DNA of 5,703 nt from Gammaproteobacteria bacterium (GCA_030617485.1 JAUWVK010000105.1:1-5703); one strand, 5' to 3'. Shown: positions 1 through 5,703, counted from the stretch's first letter. Numbers and translations: made by a program. Notes: generated by a model from the letters alone, not told the origin.

Positions 1-1422
1 GAAGCTCAGCGTATTCGACTGGCCAGCCAGATCGGCGCGGGTCTGGTGGGCGTCATGTACGTGCTTGATGAACCCAGCATAGGCTTGCATCAACGCGACA
101 ACCAACGTTTATTAAACACCCTCGTTTATTTGCGCGACATGGGTAATACCGTGATCGTAGTGGAACACGATGAGGAAGCCATTGCCGCAGCCGATCATGT
201 ACTGGACATAGGTCCCGGCGCTGGCGTGCACGGTGGCGAAATTGTTGCTCAGGGAACGCCCCAGGAAATCATGGACTCGGAGGCTTCACTTACCGGCCAA
301 TATCTTTCTGGTCGCAAAACAATTGCCATCCCAGATCAGCGAACCGCACCCGATCCAAAACATCAGATCAGCATTCGTGGCGCCAATGGCAACAACCTTA
401 AAAATGTGGATGTTGATATCCCCGTAGGATTAATGACAGCCATCACCGGTGTTTCCGGTTCGGGTAAATCCACACTCATTAATGACACCCTGTTTCGCAA
501 TGCTGCGCAAATCATTAACAACAATCCGGAAGCAGCTGCACCTTGTACTTCCATAGATGGTCTGGAACAGTTCGACAAAGTTGTGGATATCGATCAAAGC
601 CCTATCGGGCGCACACCACGCTCTAATCCCGCCACCTACGCAGGCTTGTTCACGCCCATCCGCGAAATATTTGCGGGCACACAGGAAGCCCGTTCGCGCG
701 GCTATACGCCCGGTCGGTTTAGTTTCAACGTAAAGGGTGGACGATGCGAAGCCTGTCGTGGCGATGGTGTCATTAAAGTTGAAATGCACTTCCTGCCTGA
801 CATTTATGTGCCTTGCGATGTTTGTAAAGGCAAACGCTACAATCGCGAAACACTGGAAATAAAATACAAAGGTTTAAGTATCTACGAAGTGCTTGAGCAA
901 ACCGTAGAAGATGCGCGCATTTTCTTTGATGCCATTCCTTCGGTATCACGAAAACTTCAAACCCTGATGGATGTTGGCTTAAGCTATATCCGCCTGGGCC
1001 AAAATGCGACCACGCTTTCCGGCGGCGAAGCTCAACGTGTGAAACTGGCGCGCGAGTTATCCAAACGTGACACAGGAAACACCTTATACATACTGGACGA
1101 ACCTACTACCGGGCTTCATTTTCACGATATTGAACAGCTACTCGTGGTACTGCATCGCTTGCGTGACCATGGTAATACCATTGTGATCATCGAACACAAC
1201 CTGGACGTTATTAAAACAACTGACTGGGTTATCGACCTTGGACCAGAAGGTGGCGAAAATGGCGGCACTATTTTAGCAACAGGAACGCCAGAGAAAATTG
1301 CGGAACATGCCGACTCTTATACAGGACATTATCTAAAACCTGTTTTAGAGCGTAAGAAGTTGGAATGTAAAAAGTTAAATCAACAAAAGTTGGGACGTAG
1401 CAAGTTAGAAAAAACCGGGTAA
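1..1422 (+). CDS. uvrA: UvrA excinuclease ABC subunit A, C-terminal half (5' end outside window)
   Basis: UvrA is the damage-sensing ABC-type ATPase of the cytoplasmic UvrABC nucleotide excision repair system; it loads UvrB onto lesions. The frame is open from base 1, where the segment [12 protein letters not shown] is the end of the first ABC signature, so no start codon lies here and 473 residues remain of a protein usually about 940 long. Visible in order, numbered from base 1: Walker B of the first ATPase ([15 protein letters not shown], about 20-34), Walker A of the second (GVSGSGKST, about 150-158), a CxxC-X19-CxxC zinc module (Cys249, 252, 272, 275), the second signature LSGGEAQR (about 339-346) and second Walker [12 protein letters not shown] (about 363-373). 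All key motifs are intact. The normal end (GHYLKPVL) is followed by an extra Lys/Leu-rich tail encoded by a 15-bp tandem repeat. The permease gene starts 15 bp downstream on the same strand. Identity is close to certain. Confidence 0.98.
   Translation, partial: EAQRIRLASQIGAGLVGVMYVLDEPSIGLHQRDNQRLLNTLVYLRDMGNTVIVVEHDEEAIAAADHVLDIGPGAGVHGGEIVAQGTPQEIMDSEASLTGQYLSGRKTIAIPDQRTAPDPKHQISIRGANGNNLKNVDVDIPVGLMTAITGVSGSGKSTLINDTLFRNAAQIINNNPEAAAPCTSIDGLEQFDKVVDIDQSPIGRTPRSNPATYAGLFTPIREIFAGTQEARSRGYTPGRFSFNVKGGRCEACRGDGVIKVEMHFLPDIYVPCDVCKGKRYNRETLEIKYKGLSIYEVLEQTVEDARIFFDAIPSVSRKLQTLMDVGLSYIRLGQNATTLSGGEAQRVKLARELSKRDTGNTLYILDEPTTGLHFHDIEQLLVVLHRLRDHGNTIVIIEHNLDVIKTTDWVIDLGPEGGENGGTILATGTPEKIAEHADSYTGHYLKPVLERKKLECKKLNQQKLGRSKLEKTG
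1357..1416 (+). repeat. Four-unit 15-bp degenerate tandem repeat forming the UvrA C-terminal tail
   Basis: The pentamer AAGTT recurs at 1357, 1372, 1387 and 1402, exactly 15 bp apart. The units are AAGTTGGAATGTAAA, AAGTTAAATCAACAA, AAGTTGGGACGTAGC and AAGTTAGAAAAAACC. Units 1 and 3 resemble each other most (AAGTTGGRAYGTARM). Because 15 is a multiple of three, the repeat stays in the uvrA frame and encodes four five-residue blocks, [15 protein letters not shown] and SKLEK, just before the stop. It looks like a small minisatellite that expanded at the gene end and moved the stop codon outward. The origin is inference; the spacing is seen directly. Confidence 0.8.
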
Positions 1423-1437
1423 CAATAACCAGCCAAC

Positions 1438-2667
1438 ATGACCGACACACCCACCCTCAATCGTTCGCTGTCGTTACCCCTAATCACCTTTTACGGTCTG
1501 GGCACCATCATCGGTGCCGGCATCTATGTACTCATCGGTGTTGTCGCCAGCAAAGCCGGCATGTTTTCACCGCTCGCCTTTTTACTTGCTGCTTTTATTG
1601 CGGGTTTTACGGCCTTCAGTTACGCGGAACTTAGCTCCCGCTTGCCGCGCAGTGCCGGTGAGGCCGTCTATATTCAGGAAGCATTTGGTAAACGCTGGCT
1701 GTCTTCTACTATCGGATGGTCGGTTGTGGCCATTGGGCTGGTATCATCAGCCACTATCGCTAACGGCTTTATCGGTTACCTGGGAATTTTTATTCAGACC
1801 CCCGATTGGCTAGCCATTACGTGCCTGGTGTTATCGTTAGGATTAATTGCAGCCGTTGGTATTAGCCAGTCCGTCTGGATGGCGACCATTATCACCCTTA
1901 TTGAGATTGGCGGACTGATCTATGTGTTAGTCGTTGCAGGCGATAATTTTAGCCAACTGCCAGCACGCTTACCCGAATTGATTCCATCATTTGAGGCTTC
2001 AACCTGGAACGGTATTTTCATTGGTGCGTTTCTGGCGTTTTACGCCTTTATCGGTTTTGAAGACATGGTCAATGTTGCCGAGGAAGTTAAAGATGCGCCG
2101 CGCACACTGCCCACGGCCATTATTATTGCATTGGTTGTTTCGACAATTTTATATCTTGCGATTGCACTGGTTGCCGTTCTTGCATTACCAATCAACGATC
2201 TCGCATCCAGCAATGCTCCGCTTGCTCTTATTGTTGAAAATAGCAAGGAAGCCAGCGGTAACAAATCTACATTATTCATTAGCGCGATCAGTCTGATCGC
2301 GGTCATTAATGGTGCCCTGATTCAAATCATCATGGCTTCACGCGTTCTTTATGGCATGGGTAACACCGGCCTGGCTCCCCGTACACTTGCCAAAATTCAT
2401 CCGCGCACTCAAACCCCGCTCATCTCTACTGGCTTAACAACTTTTGCAGTGCTTGTACTGGCGCTCTGGTTACCACTAGTTACATTGGCGCAAATAACCA
2501 GCTTCATCACATTGACTATTTTTGCCGTCGTTAATCTTTCATTAATTAGACTCAAGCTTCGCACGCCACACGTCCCTGAAACCGTTCATTACCCGTTGTG
2601 GGTGCCCATTATAGGTGCCTTGCTAAGCATTATTTTCCTGGCCATTCAAAGCGGACTAACAAGGTAA
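1438..2667 (+). CDS. APC-superfamily amino-acid permease
   Basis: This is an inner-membrane amino-acid transporter of the APC (LeuT-fold) superfamily; the substrate cannot be told from sequence. The protein has 409 residues. TM1 (about 13-36) carries the unwound-helix motif GTIIGAGIY (22-30), and TM6 (about 191-212) carries FYAFIGFEDM followed by NVAEEVKDAPRTLP, the characteristic loop of the YfnA/cationic amino-acid transporter-like branch. Hydrophobic segments lie near 13-36, 41-62, 89-118, 125-143, 150-168, 191-212, 225-250, 279-303, 328-347, 351-371 and 386-404. That makes eleven, whereas most relatives have at least twelve; the stop follows what should be TM11, and no hydrophobic continuation is readable in another frame. 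The ATG at 1438 is the natural start because TM1 follows directly, but no clear Shine-Dalgarno precedes it. The 15-bp gap after uvrA and lack of a terminator suggest read-through or translational coupling. The family is certain; the specificity is unknown. Confidence 0.92.
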   Translation: MTDTPTLNRSLSLPLITFYGLGTIIGAGIYVLIGVVASKAGMFSPLAFLLAAFIAGFTAFSYAELSSRLPRSAGEAVYIQEAFGKRWLSSTIGWSVVAIGLVSSATIANGFIGYLGIFIQTPDWLAITCLVLSLGLIAAVGISQSVWMATIITLIEIGGLIYVLVVAGDNFSQLPARLPELIPSFEASTWNGIFIGAFLAFYAFIGFEDMVNVAEEVKDAPRTLPTAIIIALVVSTILYLAIALVAVLALPINDLASSNAPLALIVENSKEASGNKSTLFISAISLIAVINGALIQIIMASRVLYGMGNTGLAPRTLAKIHPRTQTPLISTGLTTFAVLVLALWLPLVTLAQITSFITLTIFAVVNLSLIRLKLRTPHVPETVHYPLWVPIIGALLSIIFLAIQSGLTR

Positions 2668-2699
2668 AACTCAGGCTTCACCAGTTTTTCCATTCAATA

Positions 2700-2723
2700 C
2701 AAACAGATAGTTCGTTCTGTTTG
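2700..2723. repeat. Perfect 8-bp inverted repeat downstream of the permease gene
   Basis: CAAACAGA (2700-2707) and TCTGTTTG (2716-2723) are exact reverse complements separated by TAGTTCGT. The hairpin lies 33 bp after the permease stop. No T-run follows on either strand, so it is not a standard rho-independent terminator. It could be a 3' stabilising stem, or an operator upstream of the DUF3135 promoter. The function is unassigned. Confidence 0.5.
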
Positions 2724-2777
2724 CGTAACAAGCCAACTCACGCATCCAGCTTTATCGCATAATGATATATAGGATCT

Positions 2778-2806
2778 TTGACACAAACATTTCTAAGCTG
2801 GATGAT
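2778..2806 (+). promoter_or_regulatory. Putative sigma70 promoter for the DUF3135 gene
   Basis: A consensus -35 box TTGACA (2778-2783) is followed after 17 bp by GATGAT (2801-2806), which matches the TATAAT consensus at four of six positions. Transcription would start near 2813, giving a leader of roughly 58 nt before the ATG at 2871. The first three bases of this -35 box are also a TTG codon in frame with the gene, so a longest-ORF caller would wrongly start the protein here. A second -10-like hexamer, TATACT, lies at 2826-2831 but has no good -35. This is pattern matching only. Confidence 0.5.
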
Positions 2807-2870
2807 TAAAAACAAGCTTACAGCCTATACTGTTAGTAAATGTGATAAAAAAGTTGTGGAGTGTGCGGTA

Positions 2871-3242
2871 ATGAATAACGGTAAACAAACCAGAAATAAT
2901 TCCCTGCTAAATTTTGATGAATGGGCGGGCCTTGCCAAAAGTGATCCTGAAGAATTTGAAGCTAAACGACTCAGGAAAATAGAAACTTTCTTTAATGGGG
3001 TACCAGCCAAAAGACAACAGCGCCTGAAAGGTTTGCAGTGGCAGGTTGATCAAGCTCGCAAGCTAGCGCATTCACCCATGGCATCCTGCATTGCAATCTC
3101 CACTATGATGCTGGATTCAGTGGGCCGTTTGAGTGAACATCAGTATGAATTGGTAAACATTACCCTTAAACAGGGGCCACAAAAAGATAAGCCAAAACCC
3201 ATGAGCGCGAAGATTTTACCTATGCCAACAAACACACACTAA
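2871..3242 (+). CDS. DUF3135 domain-containing protein
   Basis: This is a 123-residue soluble protein of unknown function. I place it in DUF3135 by two conserved blocks: FDEWAGLAKSDPEEFEAKR (15-33), and a helical stretch from RLKGLQWQVDQARK (51-64) through SPMASCIAISTMMLDSV (68-84). The rest is charged and probably helical, with a Lys/Pro-rich disordered C-terminal tail (about 100-119). There is no signal peptide or membrane segment. The frame stays open upstream to a TTG at 2778, but I choose the ATG at 2871: GGAG at 2858-2861 sits 9 nt before it, the conserved domain starts soon after, and the TTG is better read as part of a -35 box. Residues encoded between 2778 and 2870 show no family similarity. 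The gene stands alone, with its own promoter and 110-200 bp gaps on either side. The family assignment is from memory of the domain pattern; no function can be given. Confidence 0.82.
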   Translation: MNNGKQTRNNSLLNFDEWAGLAKSDPEEFEAKRLRKIETFFNGVPAKRQQRLKGLQWQVDQARKLAHSPMASCIAISTMMLDSVGRLSEHQYELVNITLKQGPQKDKPKPMSAKILPMPTNTH

Positions 3243-3305
3243 CGCGGATAACATTAAACGACTCCTTTATACTCTACATCCGTTCCACTCAGTTACCATT
3301 CTGCT

Positions 3306-3334
3306 GCTACAAAAACGAGCGACTCTGCTATTAT
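3306..3334 (+). promoter_or_regulatory. Putative extended -10 promoter for the DUF481 gene
   Basis: TATTAT (3329-3334) is preceded by TGC (3326-3328), giving an extended -10 (TGnTATTAT). A weak -35, GCTACA (3306-3311), lies 17 bp upstream. Transcription would begin near 3341, leaving a leader of about 27 nt before the TTG start at 3368. The 125-bp gap after the DUF3135 gene contains no recognisable terminator, so some read-through is also possible. Confidence 0.5.
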
Positions 3335-3367
3335 GATGCCCTCAATTTCTTAGCTGAGACCACTATT

Positions 3368-4141
3368 TTGCTAAAATACCTGTATCGCATTCTGTTAGCG
3401 CTGTGCTGTATTTCAAGTTTTCCCGCCAATGCCATCGTCAACCTTGAATCGCTACACTTCGACAAACAGAAAACCGGTTTTGGGGGCATGGTTAATCTCT
3501 CCATCAGCGGCTCAACCGGCAACACGGAAAACAATCGAACCAGGTTTGATGCTGGCCTTCATATCACCGATGACCAAACCAATGATTATCTGTTAATAAG
3601 TTATGATTATGGTAAAAGTTTTGGCCAAAAAAATACTGACAAATCCTTTATCCATTTACGACACATCAACAAAACAAAAAGTATCGCGGATTGGGAAGTA
3701 TTTACCCAGGCAGAATCCAATACGTTCTCTCGATTATCATTACGGTGGTTATTAGGCGCTGGAGCCCGGTTCAAGTTAGGCAAAGAAAATCTGAATAAAA
3801 CTTTTATTGTAGGCTTGGGAGGTTTTTATTCTGTAGAAGAACTGGAAAAACGCACTGGACTAACTGACGATGGCACCGAAACTTTATGGCGAGGGAATAG
3901 CTATATCCTGTTCCGTTATCAGATCAATGATACCGTACGATTTGCCAATACTCTTTATTATCAACCCAGGTTCTCCGATGCTCAGGACTACCGCTTACTT
4001 GAACAAGCCACATTAACGGTTAACTTATCAGACCAACTTGATCTAACTCTGTCCCTCGATATATCTCACGACAGCCAACCACCCCAGCTTGTCGAAAAAA
4101 CTGACACTTCTTACCTTACTGGCATCACCTACCGATTTTAG
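3368..4141 (+). CDS. DUF481 (YdiY-like) outer-membrane beta-barrel protein
   Basis: The 257-residue precursor has a Sec signal peptide: basic start (MLKYLYR), hydrophobic core 8-18, and a signal peptidase I site PANA before Ile23. The mature part has alternating polar/hydrophobic strands, the pattern NLSISGSTGNTENNRTRFDAG (43-63) typical of the first strands of DUF481 proteins, RWLLGAGARFKL (126-137), and a C-terminal strand ending TYRF, the terminal aromatic used for BAM-mediated outer-membrane insertion. E. coli YdiY is of similar length (about 250). Function is unknown in this family. The start is TTG at 3368: it is the only start that includes the whole signal peptide, and a weak TGAGA motif lies at 3355-3359. 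The next in-frame ATG (3488) would remove the signal and the first strand. The coding sequence is A+T-richer than the element directly after its TAG stop. An alternative is another small outer-membrane barrel family. Confidence 0.8.
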   Translation: MLKYLYRILLALCCISSFPANAIVNLESLHFDKQKTGFGGMVNLSISGSTGNTENNRTRFDAGLHITDDQTNDYLLISYDYGKSFGQKNTDKSFIHLRHINKTKSIADWEVFTQAESNTFSRLSLRWLLGAGARFKLGKENLNKTFIVGLGGFYSVEELEKRTGLTDDGTETLWRGNSYILFRYQINDTVRFANTLYYQPRFSDAQDYRLLEQATLTVNLSDQLDLTLSLDISHDSQPPQLVEKTDTSYLTGITYRF

Positions 4142-4392
4142 CTCGGGGATGTGACCCGTCGCTACGGGCGTCCTCGGCAACTGCTCGGTCTCCGTTCCAG
4201 ACTCGACACTACCGATTCCCTCCATGGAATCGTCCTGCGTTGCTCTACCTCCTCCATCCCTGGAGTCGTCTCGCGACATACGACCGCCATGGACGGCGGA
4301 AATGCAAAAAATGTACGACTCCAGGGATGGAGGAGGTAGAGTGGAGCAGGAAGCCAGAACCGAGGAGCAATTTTTTGCCGGTCATCCTGACC
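4142..4392. repeat. G+C-rich multi-palindromic element (REP/MITE-like)
   Basis: This block begins directly after the DUF481 stop and ends just before the terminator. By hand count 4141-4380 is 141/240 (59%) G+C, clearly above the neighbouring coding sequence. It is built from inverted repeats: CCCGT/ACGGG (4155-4159 and 4164-4168), CGATTCC/GGAATCG (4213-4219 and 4226-4232), a perfect 27-bp pair (4243-4269 and 4315-4341) with an inner CCGCC/GGCGG stem, and GGTCA/TGACC (4380-4384 and 4388-4392). Two segments, CTCCATGGAATCGTCCTGCG (4220-4239) and CTCCATCCCTGGAGTCGTCT (4252-4271), look like diverged direct copies of one another. Open frames through it on both strands are arginine/proline-rich, mutually overlapping and lack ribosome binding sites, so I call no gene. 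The most likely class is a dispersed palindromic repeat or a non-autonomous miniature element. No transposase and no convincing target duplication are visible; the boundaries are approximate. Confidence 0.7.
4243..4341. repeat. Perfect 27-bp inverted repeat with 45-bp spacer
   Basis: The left arm 4243-4269 (starting CTCTACCTCCTCCATCCC) is the exact reverse complement of the right arm 4315-4341. Outside the perfect core the arms continue: TCCTGC at 4233-4238 pairs with GCAGGA at 4346-4351 after a four-base mismatch, giving about 37 bp with four mismatches. The 45-bp spacer holds CCGCC (4285-4289) and GGCGG (4295-4299), which form a second hairpin inside the first. As RNA this would be a very stable cruciform or hairpin from either strand. 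Perfect arms of this length in non-coding DNA imply recent formation, selection or gene conversion. Confidence 0.9.
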
Positions 4393-4431
4393 ATAAAAAA
4401 ACCCGTGAGCAGCATTACCGCACACGGGTTT
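4393..4431 (-). terminator. Rho-independent terminator for minus-strand transcription
   Basis: AAACCCGTG (4399-4407) and CACGGGTTT (4423-4431) are perfect 9-bp arms around a 15-nt loop. Read on the minus strand the stem runs straight into a seven-T tract (complement of the A-run 4395-4401), the classical intrinsic terminator form. On the plus strand only three T then an A/T mix follow, so termination of the DUF481 transcript here would be weaker. It lies 24 bp beyond the stop of the 29-codon gene and would close that transcript, possibly including clpB read-through. Confidence 0.85.
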
Positions 4432-4454
4432 AAAATAAATTATATTTTAGGCGA

Positions 4455-4544
4455 TCAGGCTTGCTTCAATACATCCTTAATGGTCACCAGACCAATAAAG
4501 CCAGCCACTACACCTACAATAAGTAATCCAGTCATTAAAGTCAT
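4455..4544 (-). CDS. 29-residue single-TM microprotein (hypothetical)
   Basis: I do not recognise this protein. On the minus strand an ATG at 4544-4542 opens a 29-codon frame ending in TGA (4457-4455). It starts MTLMTG, continues through a hydrophobic, glycine/valine-rich stretch (about residues 7-22, LLIVGVVAGFIGLVTI), and ends KDVLKQA, so it should be one membrane-spanning helix with a short charged tail. Translation signals are strong: AAGGAGT (complement of 4552-4558), with GGAG 8 nt before the ATG. A second in-frame ATG three codons in has no comparable Shine-Dalgarno. The stop is followed 24 bp later by an intrinsic terminator, so the set RBS, frame, terminator is complete. It lies 126 bp downstream of clpB on the same strand with no clear terminator between. 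It could be a toxin-like or regulatory membrane peptide or a subunit of a membrane complex; none of these is shown by sequence. A chance frame is possible but unlikely given the signals. Confidence 0.72.
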   Translation of the reverse strand: MTLMTGLLIVGVVAGFIGLVTIKDVLKQA

Positions 4545-4551
4545 AGTATGT

Positions 4552-4558
4552 ACTCCTT
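4552..4558 (-). promoter_or_regulatory. Strong Shine-Dalgarno of the 29-codon gene
   Basis: On the minus strand the sequence reads AAGAAGGAGTACATACTATG. AAGGAGT matches the anti-Shine-Dalgarno well, and eight bases separate GGAG from the ATG at 4544. It is the best ribosome binding site in the window and the main reason for calling so short a gene. Confidence 0.75.
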
Positions 4559-4564
4559 CTTTGC

Positions 4565-4624
4565 TATACGAACGTTCGAATAACCAACTGTGACGGTCAA
4601 GTAACCATACAGTTAGCATGGTTA
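4565..4624. repeat. Cluster of short palindromes in the leader of the 29-codon gene
   Basis: Three overlapping symmetries fall within 60 bp. CGAACGTTCG (4569-4578) is a perfect 10-bp palindrome, extended to 18 bp (4565-4582) with one mismatched pair. TGACGGTCA (4591-4599) is a 4+1+4 palindrome. TAACCAT (4602-4608) pairs with ATGGTTA (4618-4624). In addition TAACC/AACTGT (4581-4591) can pair with ACAGTT (4609-4614) and GGTTA (4620-4624), an alternative to the last stem. They could be operators or leader-RNA stems. I recognise no known regulator site: the CGAACGTTCG core lacks the spacing of known LexA boxes. Confidence 0.45.
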
Positions 4625-4625
4625 T

Positions 4626-4654
4626 AATTTACACATTAATTCTCGCGCTGTAAA
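4626..4654 (-). promoter_or_regulatory. Weak candidate promoter for the 29-codon gene
   Basis: On the minus strand TTTACA (complement of 4649-4654, five of six to the -35 consensus) is followed after 17 bp by TAAATT (complement of 4626-4631, four of six to the -10). Transcription would start near 4619, leaving a leader of about 75 nt that contains the palindrome cluster. A perfect TATAAT (complement of 4659-4664) lies just upstream but has no acceptable -35. Read-through from clpB is an equally good explanation for expression. Confidence 0.3.
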
Positions 4655-4670
4655 CATAATTATAGTCTAC

Positions 4671-5703
4671 TCAGGCAGCACTAATTTTTACCGTTCCTTT
4701 CTTATTAAACGTCAATTCATCACCATTCTTATCCACCACAATAATATCGCCCGGTTGAAAATGCCCCGAAAGGATTTCCTGCGCCAGTCGATTTTCAATG
4801 CCATTCTGGATGGCGCGCTTTAGCGGTCGAGCACCATAGACAGGATCAAACCCGGCATCACCCAAAAGATCCAGCGCAGACTCAGAAAGCTCCAGATCCA
4901 TGTCGCGATCACGCAAACGCTGCCGCAGGTATTCAACCTGAATACTGGTAATGACACGGATCTGTTCGCGACCCAGCGGATGGAACACCACCACTTCATC
5001 CACACGGTTGATAAACTCGGGACGGAAATGACCCGAAACAATCTCCATAACTGCAGACTTCATCTCAGAGTAATTTTCTTCACCAGCCATCTGCTGAATG
5101 ACTTCAGAACCTAGATTAGACGTCATCACAATAACGGTATTACGAAAATCTACTGTACGACCATGCCCATCAGTTAATCGCCCATCATCCAGTACCTGCA
5201 AAAGTATGTTGAAGACGTCAGGGTGTGCCTTCTCAACTTCGTCCAGCAGAATAACCGAGTAAGGTTTACGACGAACAGCTTCGGTTAAGTAACCGCCTTC
5301 TTCATAACCGATGTAACCAGGAGGCGCGCCGATCAGCCGCGCAACAGAATGTTTCTCCATAAACTCGGACATATCAATGCGTACCATGGCTTCATCGGTA
5401 TCAAACAAAAATTCCGCCAGGCTTTTAGTCAACTCAGTTTTACCCACACCGGTAGGCCCTAGAAATAGGAAAGAACCATTAGGCCGATTAGGATCGGACA
5501 AACCAGCCCGCGAGCGACGAATGGCATTTGAAACAACTTTCACTGCTTCATCCTGACCAACTACACGCTCACTTAAATTATTTTCCATCTGTAAAAGTTT
5601 GTCGCGTTCACCTTCCAGCATTTTAGTGACCGGAATGCCCGTCCACTTGGCAACCACTTCAGCAATTTCTTCTTCAGAAACTTTATTGCGCAATAATTGC
5701 ATA
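4671..5703 (-). CDS. clpB: ClpB ATP-dependent disaggregase, C-terminal part (5' end outside window)
   Basis: ClpB is the cytoplasmic hexameric AAA+ chaperone that, with DnaK/DnaJ/GrpE, pulls proteins out of aggregates. The frame runs off the window at 5703; the Met codon at 5702-5700 is internal (relatives have LLRNKV there), so about 340 of roughly 860 residues are present: the end of the linker and all of the second AAA+ domain. Counting from that Met: AKWTGIPV (18-25, marking ClpB), Walker A GPTGVGKT (82-89), pore loop GYIG (129-132), Walker B VILLDE (150-155), sensor 1 TSN (194-196), arginine finger in [10 protein letters not shown] (Arg233), and sensor 2 GARPLKR (290-296). All catalytic residues are intact. 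There is no ClpP-binding IGF/IGL loop in the region seen, which favours ClpB over ClpA. The stop is TGA (4673-4671). Its promoter, expected to be heat-shock controlled, lies outside the window. Confidence 0.98.
   Translation of the reverse strand, partial: MQLLRNKVSEEEIAEVVAKWTGIPVTKMLEGERDKLLQMENNLSERVVGQDEAVKVVSNAIRRSRAGLSDPNRPNGSFLFLGPTGVGKTELTKSLAEFLFDTDEAMVRIDMSEFMEKHSVARLIGAPPGYIGYEEGGYLTEAVRRKPYSVILLDEVEKAHPDVFNILLQVLDDGRLTDGHGRTVDFRNTVIVMTSNLGSEVIQQMAGEENYSEMKSAVMEIVSGHFRPEFINRVDEVVVFHPLGREQIRVITSIQVEYLRQRLRDRDMDLELSESALDLLGDAGFDPVYGARPLKRAIQNGIENRLAQEILSGHFQPGDIIVVDKNGDELTFNKKGTVKISAA

Noticed and set aside
430..789. 119-codon minus-strand frame opposite uvrA
   Set aside because: It lies wholly antisense to the conserved second ATPase and zinc module of UvrA; its product matches no family I know.
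1268..1450. 60-codon minus-strand frame over the uvrA tail and permease start
   Set aside because: It is a by-product of the 15-bp repeat read backwards, with no Shine-Dalgarno.
4367..4378. T6 run as a plus-strand terminator for the DUF481 gene
   Set aside because: The strong 27-bp stem ends about 30 nt before the T-run, and no adjacent G+C-rich hairpin abuts it.
4142..4392. Complete insertion sequence or CRISPR array
   Set aside because: There is no transposase frame, no repeated unit with regular spacers, and only hairpin-type symmetry.
4569..4578. LexA/SOS box at CGAACGTTCG
   Set aside because: The Gram-positive LexA box needs CGAAC-N4-GTTCG and the gammaproteobacterial box is CTGT-N8-ACAG; neither spacing fits.
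4043..4593. Several overlapping frames of 62-117 codons on both strands across the palindromic element
   Set aside because: They overlap one another and the DUF481 gene end, have Arg/Pro-rich low-complexity products driven by the repeat arms, lack ribosome binding sites, and one (4240-4593) runs antisense through the microprotein and its terminator.
4623..4628. Plus-strand TATAAT as a promoter
   Set aside because: There is no usable -35 upstream, and the only downstream sequence on that strand is antisense to clpB.

Overview
The window looks like chromosome from a gammaproteobacterium of moderate G+C. The reasons are UvrA and ClpB sequences of gammaproteobacterial type, a DUF3135 protein (a small family known mainly from Proteobacteria) and a DUF481 outer-membrane protein, which requires a Gram-negative envelope. 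I cannot name the genus from sequence alone.

Layout, left to right. (1) 1-1422, plus strand: the C-terminal half of uvrA (nucleotide excision repair), ending in an unusual lysine/leucine-rich tail encoded by four 15-bp degenerate tandem units. (2) 1438-2667, plus strand: an APC-superfamily amino-acid permease 15 bp downstream, possibly co-transcribed with uvrA. (3) 2668-2870: intergenic region with a small hairpin and a plausible sigma70 promoter. (4) 2871-3242, plus strand: a DUF3135 protein. (5) 3368-4141, plus strand: a DUF481-type outer-membrane beta-barrel protein starting at TTG, with its own likely promoter. (6) About 4142-4392: a G+C-rich, multiply palindromic non-coding element with a perfect 27-bp inverted repeat. 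(7) 4399-4431: a rho-independent terminator whose T-tract serves minus-strand transcription. (8) 4455-4544, minus strand: a 29-codon single-TM microprotein gene with a strong Shine-Dalgarno, too short for ordinary ORF calling. (9) 4545-4670: a leader region with several nested inverted repeats. (10) 4671-5703, minus strand: the C-terminal part of clpB (AAA+ disaggregase).

The genes do not form one pathway. uvrA and clpB are housekeeping stress and repair genes, both cut by the window edges. The most interesting part is the stretch between the convergent DUF481 and clpB genes. There, a hidden membrane microprotein with good translation signals sits downstream of clpB and is closed by a strong terminator, next to a palindromic repeat element that looks like a REP/MITE-type sequence. 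I see no CRISPR array, tRNA, rRNA, transposase or defence system.
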